Assembly: GCA_010405405.1 (NCBI GenBank)
Contig: MU004232.1
Span: forward strand, 2,611,038-2,675,037
From: Microthyrium microscopicum
Taxonomy: Eukaryota; Ascomycota; Dothideomycetes; Microthyriales; Microthyriaceae
DNA length: 64,000 nucleotides
Reading direction: 5' to 3'
This document shows positions 21,603 to 33,117 of the stretch, in pieces. Under the pieces are notes generated by a model. That model had not been told where the DNA came from, did no database searches, and saw only the letters and a list, made by a program, of their open reading frames with translations. Made by a program: the position numbers and the translations under genes. The number at the start of each line of letters is the position of its first letter. Position 1 is the stretch's first letter.

Positions 21603-24090
21603 CTACTGCTGAATCTTCGCTCCCTCTTTCGTGGCCTCCTCCTCTTTCACATCCACCTTGGGTACATCTCCTTCCAAGACATCTCTGCAAGCACCATTCT
21701 CGCACAACTGTACGCCAGCCTTCTCAACATCCATAGCCTTGATCAGAGTATTTCTCTCCTTGAGCCACTTGCCTTCCACACCGCCACCAATTCGAACCAC
21801 AGTTCGTCCCCACGGAGTCTTGTCTCTGACCTCGTCGATGTACTTATCCACATTCTCGCCAGAGCCAGTGATGACAATCGTTTTCATGCCCCTAAACTCT
21901 GCCACGACTGATTCCAGCATACTGACAAAGAGGAACGGATGTTGAAGAATTTCGGCATCAAAGGCATGGACAGTGCGCTTGGCCTGCTTGATATATGCCT
22001 CATCTTCTAACATGGCACCCAGGCGGTTCAAGTTTTGCGCAGAGACACCGTTTGTCGATGGCTCCGCGTTGTCCATGCCGTCCTTGAGTCTTAGAATTAG
22101 ATCAGTCTGGTCCATGGAAGTGCTGAAGAAACCACCATGTTCCTCATCCCAGAACAGCTTCGTCTGAGTTTCTACACTCTGTTAGCAAAACATAACACTA
22201 CACCATAACAGAGCCAACTTACTCTGCAAAGAATCCGCCCACTCTAGCCACTGATCATCCCAACTCGCCTCATACAAATCAATCAATCCCGCAATCAAAA
22301 ACGCATAATCGTCCGCAAACGCCGGCGCCTCACCAAGTTGCTCACGCCACACTCTCTTCATATCGCCCTTCGAATCCACCATCTCTCTCTTCACAAACCC
22401 CGCCGCCTTCTCTGCCGCGTCCAGACACTGTTTCGCCACATCCGGCTTAATCTTCGCCAACACCGCCGCCGTCCTCGCCAGTGCTCCAATCGCAAGCCCA
22501 TTCCACGCCAACACAATCTTGTCATCCAGCATCGGCCGCGGCCGTTCCTTCTCCCGATACGCCCGTAATTTCTGGCGCGAACTCTCAAGCAGAGTAACCA
22601 CCTGTTCAGCACCAAGACCAAATTGCTTGCTCAGTTCTTCGGGTGTTCGTGATACGGCGAGCACACTTTGATTCATGAGTTCATCATGTACATCAAAGTC
22701 AGGCGGCACATTGCCATTCTCCTGCACATTCCAGTACGCCGCACAAATGCCTGCATCGCGCTCGCCTAGCACGCTCACAAGCTCCTTTGAAGTCCACACA
22801 TAGAATGCACCTTCTCGCTTCTCCGTATCTGTTGTTGTTGTCTTGCTATCCGCGTCCTCGGAGCTGTAAAAGCCGCCGTTTGGCGCATGGATAGGTGGGG
22901 ATAGTAGGTATGCTGCGATATCGAGAACAGCGTCAAGAAACAATGGGTCTTTGCGGATGAGATAGGCGTCTAGATAAGCAGGCAGTAGCTGGACTTGGTC
23001 GTATAGCATTTTCTCGAAATGTGGCAGACCCCAGTCGCGTGTGACACTGTAGCGCGCGAAACCATGGCCAATTTGGTCTTTGATTCCGCCGCGGTACATG
23101 GACGTGAGTGTGTGAGTAGCGATGTTTGCGGCCTGTTCGATATCTGGCTCGTCGATGAATTCGTGAAGGTTTTGTGGGTACTGTCCGGGACTGAGGAGAA
23201 ATCGGAGGTTGACAGGTGTAGGGAATTTAGGCTGGATGCCGAAGCCGCCGTTGGTATGGTCGTATTTGAGTTTAAAGTGCTCGATGGCGTCGTCCAGGAG
23301 GTCGATTTCAAGATCTTCGTGGCCAGCTTCTTTGGCGATACCTTCACGCGAGATGAGGCCTTCCTGGGCGAATTGCCTCAGTTCGTTGGCGATCACTTTA
23401 GCGCTGTCGATACACTTCTGTCTTTGTTCGCGCCAGACTTGCTCCATCTTCTTTAAAATCGACATGAAATCCACCTGTTCCCGCAAGGCTGGCGAAGGAC
23501 CAGGCCAATATGTGCCGCCAAATAGCGGCTCGCGATCTGGCGTGAGGAACACGTTGAGCGGCCAGCCGCCACCGCCAGTTGTTGCTTGGACATAGTTCAT
23601 ATATATGCGATCTATATCTGGGCGTTCTTCGCGATCGAGTTTGATAGGGATGAAATGTGTGTTTAAGTACTTGGCTACATCGGCGTTTTCAAAAGACTCG
23701 CGCTCCATCACATGGCACCAATGGCAAGCGCTGTAACCCACGCTGAGGAATATGAGGCGATTGTGGTCTTTGGCGAGCTTCAGAGTCTCGGGGTCCCTAC
23801 AATTTGTTAGTTCAAGTTACCAAAGCCAACTCAGGTGGACTAGACCATATGGTCTTGAAGCGCGGCAATCTAGGATGCTTTATAGTATCCATACAGTGCA
23901 ATGGGAGCACAACACGCTATAGTACAAACACAAGATATTTTTTAAAGAGAGCGACTCACCATAACTGCCATGCGACAGGATTCCTCCCATGCTCGCGCAC
24001 ATACGGACTCCGACTCGAACCCGCGCAATTGACAAGCTTCAGCTCCCGCCCCTGTCCCCCAACATCCACATTTTCCGTTACAGTGCTCAT
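21603..24090 (-). CDS. SPATA20/YyaL-type thioredoxin-domain protein (DUF255)
   Basis: Three exons on the minus strand (24090-23960, 23796-22223 and 22171-21603) make 757 residues. Intron 1 is long for this window (163 nt). The N-terminal thioredoxin-like domain has GYSACHWCHVMERESF with the C-x2-C pair at Cys68/Cys71, then LDREERPDIDRIYM and GGGGWPLNVFLTPD. An (alpha/alpha)6-barrel-like region follows (GGIKDQIGHGFARYS, HFEKMLYDQ, NGGFYSSEDADS, AWNGLAIGALA). This is the conserved SPATA20/YyaL family found from bacteria to man, whose biochemical role remains poorly defined; a redox or sugar-epimerase-like activity has been suggested. The frame is open upstream of ATG 24090 but holds no further ATG. 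Confidence 0.93.
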
Positions 24091-25462
24091 CTTGCGTGCT
24101 TGACGACGTATATCAAAGTATAACGGGCTATATATGCTCTTCTGGTAGAATGACGACACGACTGGTCTTCTAGCCCGTGGACTCGAAGACTCGACGAAGG
24201 AGGAAAGCGCGCGCGAGTGCGCAACGAAGTGATGGCGTAGAGGATTTATGATGCAAAGATTATTTGCCGTAGGTATCCGGCTGGGCTGGACCCTGTATCG
24301 ATATATCTGGCGAAGAGGTTCCAGGATGGGAGATAAGGAGGAGGAGCAGTATTGTAAGCTATGGCATTCGACGGGCCAAAACACGTTGTTCGTCGAGGTC
24401 GTGATATGATTCAAGTTCGATATCGTCCAGAGGATCCGTTAATGAAAACGTAATAGCCGACTGCGGCTCCGGACTATGAATATCGTAGCTAAAAGCATCC
24501 AACCCGAGGGCTACTATGGTGTAAGTGGCAAGGCTGAGGGTCGATCAAGCTCATAAGAGGGGGACAGGACAAGCGCACAATGACGAAAGGGATCAGGTTG
24601 TCTGCCAAGCTGCAGCAAAGTAGGACATTGAGTTGCTAATTGTAGAAGAGTGTATTGAGTTTGCAAACTGGATGATGAAGTCTGAAGTAGGGAGAGGGAG
24701 TTCGGTACCAAGCACGAAGTACTGCGGGGCTGGGCTCTCACAGGCTTGTGGTTCAGGAGCAAGTGATTCTCAACTTCTTCTTTTTTGTTGCCATGTACCA
24801 TTATTATTACCTCCACAAAGCATGTGCTACGCAGATTTTTCTCTAATGGCTGCTATGTCTACATTCTCTTGTCAATAGACAGTTAAAAAAAAGTGTTAGC
24901 TTACGACCCAAGCTTATGAAAAGTCCAGCTGCTACTGCTTCTTGTGGCGCATCGCTGAGAAAACACTACTCTAGAGTACCTCAAGTGGACGTACCGCAGC
25001 GAACGGAGAAACTACTTGGAAGCGTTGTGTAAAATATTATACCAGAGCACGAGCGAAGGTGAAAAAACATCTGCAAGCAAAATTTGATGCCATTGTTCTA
25101 TGGTACCGAGTCAACTATCATGCATGGTACAAGTGTTTAAAGAGCCGACCGAAGCCAAAACATGATTTGATATTGGCCGTAACACAGCCCAGTCGACTCG
25201 ACGCATGAAATATGCCCATGGTTCCACAAAAGCCGCATGCCGAATACCTATCAATGTATTTCCAGGCTATGCAGGTCCATGACAGAAGGCCCTAGAAGAA
25301 GGCAATAATTTGTACAGTAAAAAAGCCCAAGCATGAAGAAAAAGCTTGGGAAAAAGGCAGGCCGCAAAGAGTAATTCATACCACTGCGGCCGCAAACAAA
25401 AAGTCGTACAAGAGGCATACGGTCATCTCATCCGTGTAGACAAAATAATGAGCAAGAAGCGC
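24091..25462. promoter_or_regulatory. intergenic, SPATA20 promoter / CAP-gene 3' end
   Basis: 1372 bp in tandem (minus-strand) orientation. Several frames of up to 100 codons exist, but none shows conserved motifs or sensible starts. I see no RNA gene or repeat. Confidence 0.4.
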
Positions 25463-26430
25463 TTAGGCGTGAACGGTAGCCTTGTTCAACGACTTGAGGA
25501 CGTTCTTGTCGAATTGTCCCATGAAGTTTCCTGTGCGAATTAGCTTAACAAGTACTCAACAAGGTCGAGACAAAACTTACCAGCAGGTTGATAGTTGCAG
25601 ACATGGAAGATCGGGGGAACGTTGGAAGCAACATTAGCCAGACCCTGTTTGGAACAATCGAAAGACGCGCATCCAACAGCGGTGGAGCCAACCCAGACAA
25701 CCTGGGTAAAGTGACCGTATGTCTCAAAGGACTGCTCGAAGTCGGCTGGAGTGGGCTGGCCATAGTCGACAAAGTCATTGACCTCGCCGTTGTAGAATTG
25801 CTCAGTGATGACACTACCAATACCAGAAACTGGGGCACCGGCAGCAATGTTTTGACCGTAGTTACCACCGTTGACGTTCATAGAATGTCCGTAGCTGCAA
25901 GTCTGGGCAATCTGCATGGCAGTGTCAGCCAGAGCCTGGCTCCAAGCTGCGGCTGGGGCAGAGTGGTTGAGACGATGGGCGTTGTGCTGGTCAACAACGA
26001 TCTGAGCGTACGAGTTTGAGGCTGGGGCAGATGGAGCCGATGCTGGAGTCGTAGTGGTTTGGACTGGAGCCGGAGCAGCTGGAGTGGTGGTTTGCACTGG
26101 AGCTGGAGCCGCTGGAGGCTGAGTGTTCTGGACAGGAATTGGCATATGGATACCAGATTGTGGAGCATTCACAACTGGCGCAGGAACACTCGATGCTGGT
26201 GCAGGAGCCGAACTCTTGGATTTGCGACCTCCATGGCTCTGCTGTGGAGTTGGTGCTTGGCTGCTCGCGGGAGCTCCAGTGGCACCACCAGCTGGAATAG
26301 TAACGGTGGTCCAGATATCGACAACTCGGGTGACGGTGATGACACGAGGAGCCGGAGCACGCTCAACAAGTGGAACGGCATTGACTTGGGCGATAGCCGC
26401 GATAGCGGCAACAGCAATGGAGAGATGCAT
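25463..26430 (-). CDS. secreted CAP-superfamily (SCP/PR-1-like) protein
   Basis: Exon 1 (26430-25581) and exon 2 (25530-25463) are joined by a 50-nt intron that restores the family ending CNYQPAGNFMGQF; total 305 residues. The order is a signal peptide (MHLSIAVAAIAAIAQVNA), a Pro/Ala/Thr-rich linker with two AAPAPVQTTT units (about residues 50-140, likely O-glycosylated), and a CAP domain from about 145. The domain carries VDQHNAHRLNHSAP, CSYGHSMNVNGGNYGQNIA, HFTQVVWVGSTAVGC and HVCNYQPAGN, including the two cavity histidines. Fungal members (Pry/PR-1-like) bind sterols or fatty acids outside the cell and can be virulence-related. Reading through the intron instead gives a false C-terminus KFCLDLVEYLLS. 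Confidence 0.95.
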
Positions 26431-29400
26431 GTTTGAGGCTAAACACAGAAGATGATGTTGTTGTGTTTGGTTATGGATTTTCCGGATCGCGGATCACGGG
26501 CAGAGCACTGGAATGAGTGTGAGTAAAAGTCTCCTGCGCCTTGATAACCTAGTGCATGAAGGGAAAGGGGAAATAAGTGATTGAAGATGAGACAGAAGAA
26601 TGATGAACAGTCTCGTCAGGGTCTGTTGATATAAAGTGCTGTCATGCCGAATATGAAGAACATGATCGAACAAATGCTAGTGCGAGCAAAAAATAACAGG
26701 AGTATTCATGAAGAATGGCTTATATGGCTTAGGCACTTGGTGATGGATAGCAATCGGAATGGTGGTGCAAGCAGTAAGGGATGTTGTGGTTGTCTCATTG
26801 CTCGGGATAAAAACAAACGCAGGACGGGTATGTGGGTACAGCTTTGGAGTTGTTGAACTCGGTCCCCTGTTGACCATGGTTTGAGACAAGCGACGAACGG
26901 AAACTTACATTGTTGATTGACTTGATGGAAGATTGCTGCAGTAGATATGGACGACCAGCAGAACTCCGCTAGGGAATCTGATTTGTTGTTTTGGTGGCGA
27001 TTTGGGAGATAAACGAGAGATAATCTTGACAAGCAAGATAAAAAGGCTGAAGAGCTGAAGAGCAACGCAAGCGTGCTGTAGTTCAAAGAGTGTAATGAGT
27101 GACAGAAGTGAAGAAAAAGAGAGTGTTGGTAGCGGTCAGAGCAAAGCAAAGATGGGAATGTGGTGGTAGAAGAAGAAGAAGAGGGAGATGCAGAGAGAGT
27201 CTGGGCGGAGATTTAAGCTGACGGCTACCAAATTTGCCCAAATGTCTTGGGGAAGGTGGAGGGCGTGCTAATATCCCGTTTAGGCTAGAGCGAGGCTCAG
27301 AAAGTGGTTGATGTGGGAAGGAGCGACAGGAGCAGCAGCAGGAGCTACCTAAGGAACCTCCCGTACGGAACCAGTACTGGGTTGACAGGGGGCAGCCGAT
27401 GGCAGGCACGGGGAACAGGAACAAGGAGAATTTCTCAAATGGAAGGAACGGGCTAGTTCCACTGTGCTTGGGCTGATTGTTCTTTCCACCTGCGACTGCT
27501 GGGATTCAGAATCTCATCTTACAATCGGCGGGCTCATTTCACCATCACGGACAGTGCGGACGGACGGCAATAAATCTACAAACGAATTCAAGACAGGTAC
27601 GAAAGACCCGTCTGGCGAGCCGCGGCAAGCTGCTTTCAATTTGCAAAAATTCTAGGAAAACTAACAGTAACAAGGCTGATTGTGCAATGTTGCGTTTCAC
27701 TGGACCTGGTTTGAAGAACGTTACTGGTGTGTGCTCAACTGTTGGAAAGCAACAACTCTAGGCCAGCGGTTGGTGCTCATTGTATGAGGCCCCAAGCTAG
27801 TATAACTAATTCTAGTGGTCAACACGAGTCTGTTGTAGACCCTGAATAATTACGGGCATAACGTCCTTAGCATAGCACGTTGTGATCAGAACGTGGGGCA
27901 CAAGTGAACGTTGACGATGCGATGTAAATAGTTCTAGTCTCAAGGGCTTCTAGACCTTGTGCCAGTATCAAACCGCCAGTCGTTCGTGCTAGTTTTAAAA
28001 GTCATTGAAAAAGTAGGGACCGATTCAAGGAAAGTCTTACTAAACCCCTGCATCACCAGCTTCCTTTCCGATCAGGGGCCATGACTGTCACTGTCAAACT
28101 GTCAATCTTCCGCCTGGTCCATCCTTGCTTTTGATCGATATCATTTCCGAAAGGGCGGAAAGCATCATTCTAACGCTCGGGAAGGCGCCGGCTTGTGGTC
28201 AACAATGTCCAGGACAAAGTGTCGCAACACAAGAGAGCAGTCGCACAGCAAACCAAGCGAGGTTGTTCATACCAGTTGTGATGGTGCCCAAGTGCTCTGT
28301 ACTTAAAGCTTAGCCATTCATCATCACCCCTTGGGTATTTCCAAAGCAACATCAATGTAGCATTTGCATCCCCATGGTACATGTTAGCGCCGTAGCAGCA
28401 AAGTGCAGCAAGGTGTGGTGAATCATCAAGAGCTTGAGAGGAAGGGACGTTGGGGGAATCTCAGATCCCTGCAACTCTCCTGTAAGGTACGCGAGCTAGG
28501 GGTTTGAACGGATCGCTGTTTGGCCAGCCATGCTTTGATCACCCGCCTTCGCACAACTTTAATTTTACCCATCCACGCCATTCACCATGGGCTGATTTGT
28601 TGAAACAGTTGAAAACCACTGCAAGATTGTGATCGTAGAGAAACTTGTCCATCTCCCTTTCGCTTATTGTCGAAACTTTCTTGACGATTTGTTTGATAAA
28701 ACTTAAACAACAAACAATGTTTCTCTCAGTCTGCGAAACAATCTGGACTCAATGGTGCACACTGCACAGCGAAAGCGCAGATGGTATGTCGTGCACAGCG
28801 CAAAGTTCTAGAAAACATCTGTATCGCGTGCTGCGGTGCTCTGTCTTGTTGTACGTTTCAGAATATCAGATTGCCCCGCTTTCATCTCGCTAGCCGTAAC
28901 GCCTCAAGGAGGTTTGAAAGCTCGGCCCTTGGCTGGAGAGATAAAAAGACTGAGGCTGACTCCAAAGTTCAAAACTGCCTTGTCTGCCCCCTTTTTGGAA
29001 GGTGACCCCTCGGCTTTGTGGTGGCGGCTCTGATTCGGCCTACGGGCTATTTTGAGACACTGGAGATTAAAATGACGTCAAGAGACTGGGCCTGAAAAAT
29101 TGATATTGCCTAAAGGAGTAATTGCGATGCTCTGGAATGGTTGTGTAAATCCTTCAGGATTCTTTGTACTTGTTTGTGGTCTAGGAAACAATTGCATTCA
29201 TGTACGTTGATGCATTCCTACAAAGATTTGTTTTGATCCGTGCATTTCATTGGATTGAACTACTGAGATGGAATGAATAATGAAATGATAGCTTGCTTGG
29301 ACAACATTGTCTTGCTAGTTATGATAATTTGCCACATAATTGAGCAGGTGGTGGAGAGAATTCGAATGCAATTTCTAGCATCTACTCTGGTACCTGAACA

Positions 29401-29491
29401 GCACATCAACTGTGTGAGGTATAAAAGTGGTTGATATGCTTATTGTATGTCTTCGTCCAGTCTTGTATGACTGCAAACAATTGTACAAGTT
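26431..29491. other. 3-kb gene-free region upstream of the CAP gene
   Basis: No protein-coding frame with conserved features is found on either strand in 3061 bp. There is a short GAA-type purine run near 27167-27182 and CT-rich tracts on the minus strand between about 26700 and 27420, consistent with a long promoter and leader of the CAP gene. No tRNA or transposon ends were recognised. Confidence 0.4.
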
Positions 29492-31045
29492 TCATGTCGA
29501 AGCATTCTCCTCATCCTCATCAGACGAGGACTCTGGACAATAGTAGTCATCATCGCAGTACATCTCAGGTTCTAAACCACCCATCAACCCCCAAAACGAC
29601 GATGCGTCGAGCTCATCATCCCACGACTCGAAAGCCAACCCAGAGAAAGGAATTCGTTGTACAACAGAAAACGGTTCTCGACCTTCAACCAGCTCCTCAG
29701 TCTCTGACTTTTCATGGTACAGCTGATGGTCAAACTCATCACAAACCTGACACTGAGATTTCCAAAAAGTAACACCGTTCTTGATATAAGGCGGAACATC
29801 CGGCGCCGTATCAGGATCCGAGAAGATTCGACCGCTATCGCTGTGTAGATGGTCTATGGTTTGGTGACTCGACATGTGAATATTGACAGCCTCGAGGTTG
29901 ATATATGGCTGGTAGCTCTTCATCACTGTCCTGACCACCTCCGATGGCTGTGGTGCTACCTTTGACAGCATCTTGGAATGCAGGAGGCCAATTATGTTGA
30001 CATGGGTTCGATATAGCTGTTCGCGCTGTTCAGGAACTAAACGCCAGGCTTGCTCGTAATGGATGACCATTGAGACTGCCAATCGTCGAAGGCCGCTCAA
30101 TCTGGATAGCGAAAAGATGTTCAGTAAGTCTGGTCGAAAGTGTAGTAGTTTGCAGTATTCTGGAAAAGCATTAGTCGTTAGTCACGATATTGCTGGTTTG
30201 CTGTATCAGTTGAGTAACAGCTCGAAATATTGTCGAGTATCTCTTCAAATCCAGTTCAATGCCAGCCCGTTGACATTTTATTCCAGCAGGCCAGCAATGT
30301 TTTGAAATAATGGAACGCAATGGTGCTAGAGGAACTTACTTTCTTCGCAGGAATACGGTAGGGTAGATACGTCGAGGCCCCACGGATTATCATGCTTACG
30401 AAAAGCTGTAAATGTAAGCTCCAGATCATTCACTGCCGTTTTACGAGCAATGAACTCGAAAACTCGTCCATGCTGCCATTGCCTAGGAAGGCTATAGAAG
30501 CTTAGTTTGCGGATATACGGAAGCGTTGATGCAGCCAAGGACGAGAGAAAGTCGAAGCAGATCGCCGTTGCAGACGCATAAGCAGGCCCTACCGCGAACT
30601 CATATTCGTACTGGTTGTCTTCTACGACTAGGAGTTTCCGCTCGTCGAAAGAAAATCGATTTTCGCCGTAGAGAATGGGTACAGCCTCAGAGTTCAGTTG
30701 TCGACATGCGCTGAGCAAGGCCACGTTCGGATACCACGGGCTGTAGTCTGGATGTTCTTTGGAAGCCTCCAGTGGCAGTTTGAGACTGCATGCCCGTTTC
30801 TTTCGAGGTGATGTCTTTGTTTGGCATTGTCGGAGGGCGGGATGAAGATGCCCAGTAAACACGTCCTTTTGATCTTGGCCGTAAAATCTTGGACAGAATT
30901 CGCTGCCCAGATATGTATTGCAGCAACAAAATGATGGATATTTCGTCGTGTTGTATATTGACAGCGGCTTGGGAGAAACTAATGCCAGTCTGTACATCTC
31001 GTCGCGAAGCTCGCGAGGCAGGCGGAGAAACCCGAAGGTGGACAT
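29492..31045 (-). CDS. 2EXR/F-box-like domain protein, two exons
   Basis: Exon 1 (31045-30340) and exon 2 (30159-29492) join in phase across a 180-nt intron to give 457 residues. The frame opens further upstream only with a non-ATG codon, so ATG 31045 (MSTFGFLRLPRELRDEMYRLAL) is the start; this is the 2EXR-type motif at the extreme N-terminus. Later segments include LLSACRQLNSEAVPILYGEN, a hallmark of these fungal proteins, and LPYIRKLSFYS. The C-terminus is acidic (SSSDEDEEN). A substrate-recognition or protein-interaction role is likely but unproven. The unusually long intron could hide an additional small exon, or the two frames could be separate genes; matching phase and continuous open frame at the acceptor favour one gene. 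Confidence 0.65.
30190..30297. repeat. imperfect inverted repeat inside the long intron
   Basis: The arm at 30190-30203 (TTGCTGGTTTGCTG) is the inverted counterpart of 30284-30297 (reverse complement TTGCTGGCCTGCTG), with two mismatches in 14. The arms lie about 80 bp apart within the 180-nt intron of the 2EXR gene. It may be the remnant of a small inverted-repeat element or a chance hairpin. Confidence 0.4.
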
Positions 31046-31727
31046 GCTGCGGGACTTGAAAATTGAAGTTAGATGATGCTTGTTGGATTTCCGAAGGAAG
31101 TTGGGAGTTGTAAAGGACAATGAGACTTAAATACAGCTCTCACCTACATCCTTCAGATCCTTCTGGCCCCCATCCCACCAGCTAAGCCGCTTCCATTTGC
31201 AGACACCGTAGGCATTTATTCTATCAAGCAAATGTAATTCGCAGGGTCGGCCATTCTCAGAATGATTTTTTCATCTTTGGTTTAGTAAAAACAATCAAAA
31301 TACTATTGTAGAGTACGAGTTCCCATGGCGGGATTGTCTCAGCGAAGACAATCCTCTTTAAACTTTTCTATGCTTCAAACTTTCATTTCATTAAGTAGCT
31401 GTGAACCGCAGACCTGGATTCGGTTCTTAAAAATAGGGCAGAGAGATGCTTTCCTTCAGGTTGGTGTAACCAGGTAAACCCAGGTTTTAATCTATTCATA
31501 TTGATCCCGAATTTCCGTCAGGCCAGGAATAATCCGGTAATATAGCTCAATACTTCAACCTCACAGAACGCAAGTCCACGCTGAACATATTGTCAGCATG
31601 GAAAAGCGAGTTCCCAGTGTTCCTAAGGATCCAGCAGATCTCGACTTAAAAAGCGTATCTTCTAATCTCAATCTACAACCTGATATCTGATCTCTATCAC
31701 TGGAGACCGCTGGTTCCCTAAACCTTG
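31046..31727. promoter_or_regulatory. divergent intergenic region, 2EXR gene / zincin-like gene
   Basis: 682 bp between divergent start codons; moderately AT-rich, without a recognisable gene or repeat. Confidence 0.4.
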
Positions 31728-32264
31728 ATGTATTTCCATCTTTTGACCCTCATCTGGGTTTACGCCTCTTTCGCCTCAGCAACCATCACATTCAGGCTAC
31801 AAAAAGCCGCAAATCCAACAGCAGACCAAGCAGATGCATACACTCACATCGAATCCGTTATGCGAACAGCCATCGCACGCTACAGCAAATACGCTACCCG
31901 TCCAAACAAGAACATCACTGTCCAATATGTCCCCAGCGTAGCCACTGCCGACGGAAACTTCAATGGCAACTTGCGCTTCGGTAAAGGCCGTCAATATATG
32001 AACGAGAGAACTGCGCTCCACGAAATAGCCCATACACTGGGGATCGGCCAAACGAAAGCGTTCGATACTAGATGTGCTGCGAACAATTGGCCATCGGGAA
32101 CGAAGCTATTGCGGACATGGGATGGACCGAATGCGAAGATCAATTGTGGTGGAGGACATATTTGGCCGTATGGATTAAATTATGATAAGGAGATGAGTGA
32201 GACGAATGCCGTTCGTCATTGTCAGTTGATAGATGCGTTGCTTGCTGATGGACTGGCCGGATGA
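31728..32264 (+). CDS. small secreted zincin-like metalloprotease
   Basis: An intronless frame of 178 residues starts at ATG 31728 (the codon before it is TTG). A signal peptide is clear (MYFHLLTLIWVYASFASA). The motif ERTALHEIAHTLGIGQT contains HExxH followed by the met-turn-like spacing of zincins. The C-terminal part has INCGGGHIWPYGLNYDKEMS and AVRHCQLIDALL, with conserved His residues that could supply the third zinc ligand. In metzincins the third His sits at HExxHxxGxxH; here that place is Gln/Thr. I recall similar small secreted proteins in fungi and some bacteria, often annotated only as hypothetical or ricin-domain-linked. Substrate is unknown, and loss of catalysis cannot be excluded. 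Confidence 0.8.
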   Translation: MYFHLLTLIWVYASFASATITFRLQKAANPTADQADAYTHIESVMRTAIARYSKYATRPNKNITVQYVPSVATADGNFNGNLRFGKGRQYMNERTALHEIAHTLGIGQTKAFDTRCAANNWPSGTKLLRTWDGPNAKINCGGGHIWPYGLNYDKEMSETNAVRHCQLIDALLADGLAG

Positions 32265-33117
32265 TTGACTGGATCAAGATCCAACAATGCTTTATACTAC
32301 AGGTAGCATGTATCTCAATGAAGACCCTATCTGGGAAACTAAATCGCATCGCGACTTTCTAGCACAGGTTGACAGCGCACCTATGGCAGATAGCGCTTGA
32401 TACATTGTCTCGCGCCAGATGTAGTGTATTTGCAATCTGTTATACGGAAAGATTCTGCGACTGTATTTTTCATTTTGGTCTACATGATTCAAGCTTTCGA
32501 GATATCTGTAATTTACCTAGTGATTACTCTATCCTGGCGATTCCAGAAGTTATTGAATCCAATTGCTGTCAGGCTAACGGCTCCAACCGATGGACAAAAT
32601 AAATGGCGTGCCCCCATCGACTTCGAGAGCTCCTACACAACACCCGCTTTGGTATCGAGTACTTTATTCATCATATATAGTGTCCAGACTTGGATCGTTT
32701 ATCGAATGCGATGGAAAGTATAACACCGCTTAATTAAAAGCTTTCGTGGGAGCCAGCAAGGTTGATGGGAGAACGCCAGTTATTTTGTCATGCGGTTGCG
32801 GCTCATAACGGCTTCAAGGTTCACAATAATATTTTTTGGACATATTTTAAAAATATAGAAAACTGAAAAAATTCCAATATACCATTTAGCGTGATCGGAA
32901 TTATCAGAAAAAAAGTTAGATGGGGGTGAAGTTGTGAACTAAATCAATTCATTATTTTTATATTTTTGTACCTTTTGGTTTTTTCTGCTGTGAACCACGC
33001 AGCCGATGAGACGTCAAACTTGAGCCAGTCAACAATACTCCATATTCAGAAACTATGTCGCATGTTGGCTTGCGCGAAGGTACTCTATGAAAGCTTCCAA
33101 ACGCACATCATGTCGCG
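32265..33117. promoter_or_regulatory. intergenic with MITE-like element, upstream of AIM9-like gene
   Basis: 853 bp. It contains the inverted-repeat element at about 32577-32805 (separate entry). A strongly AT-rich tract (about 32825-32975, with long A and T runs) follows. The remaining 140 bp before ATG 33118 are ordinary promoter or leader sequence. Confidence 0.5.
32577..32805. mobile_element. MITE-like DNA element, copy A (imperfect terminal inverted repeats)
   Basis: The left end (32577-about 32625) reads CCAACCGATGG, then ACAAAATAAATGGCG and CCCATC. The right end, on the minus strand from 32805, reads GCCGCAACCGCAT, then GACAAAATAACTGGCG and CCCATC. The two ends match over roughly 40-50 bp with scattered mismatches and one- or two-base gaps. 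The 8-bp direct repeat TAACGGCT occurs on both sides (32575-32582 and 32806-32813), so the insertion site duplication may be 8 bp, or just TA if the GGCT bases belong to the ends. There is no internal coding frame of note. It is a non-autonomous DNA-transposon remnant in the promoter region of the AIM9-like gene. Related copies are in CRT10 introns 1 and 3. Confidence 0.75.

Noticed and set aside
24091-24414. Upstream open extension of the SPATA20-like gene resembling a mitochondrial leader
   Set aside because: The extension contains no ATG; the frame begins with TTG. The start at 24090 is kept.
24514-24816. 100-codon minus-strand frame between the SPATA20-like and CAP genes
   Set aside because: It has repetitive Ser/Leu composition, no recognisable motif and no supporting exon structure.
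25435-25462. GACAAAATAATGAGC resembles the MITE core
   Set aside because: It is a lone match beside the CAP gene stop, and the element would have to run into the last CAP exon. No opposite end is found.
32397-32723. 108-codon plus-strand frame upstream of the AIM9-like gene
   Set aside because: It runs into the MITE-like element, has no conserved motif, and its apparent C-terminus is element sequence.
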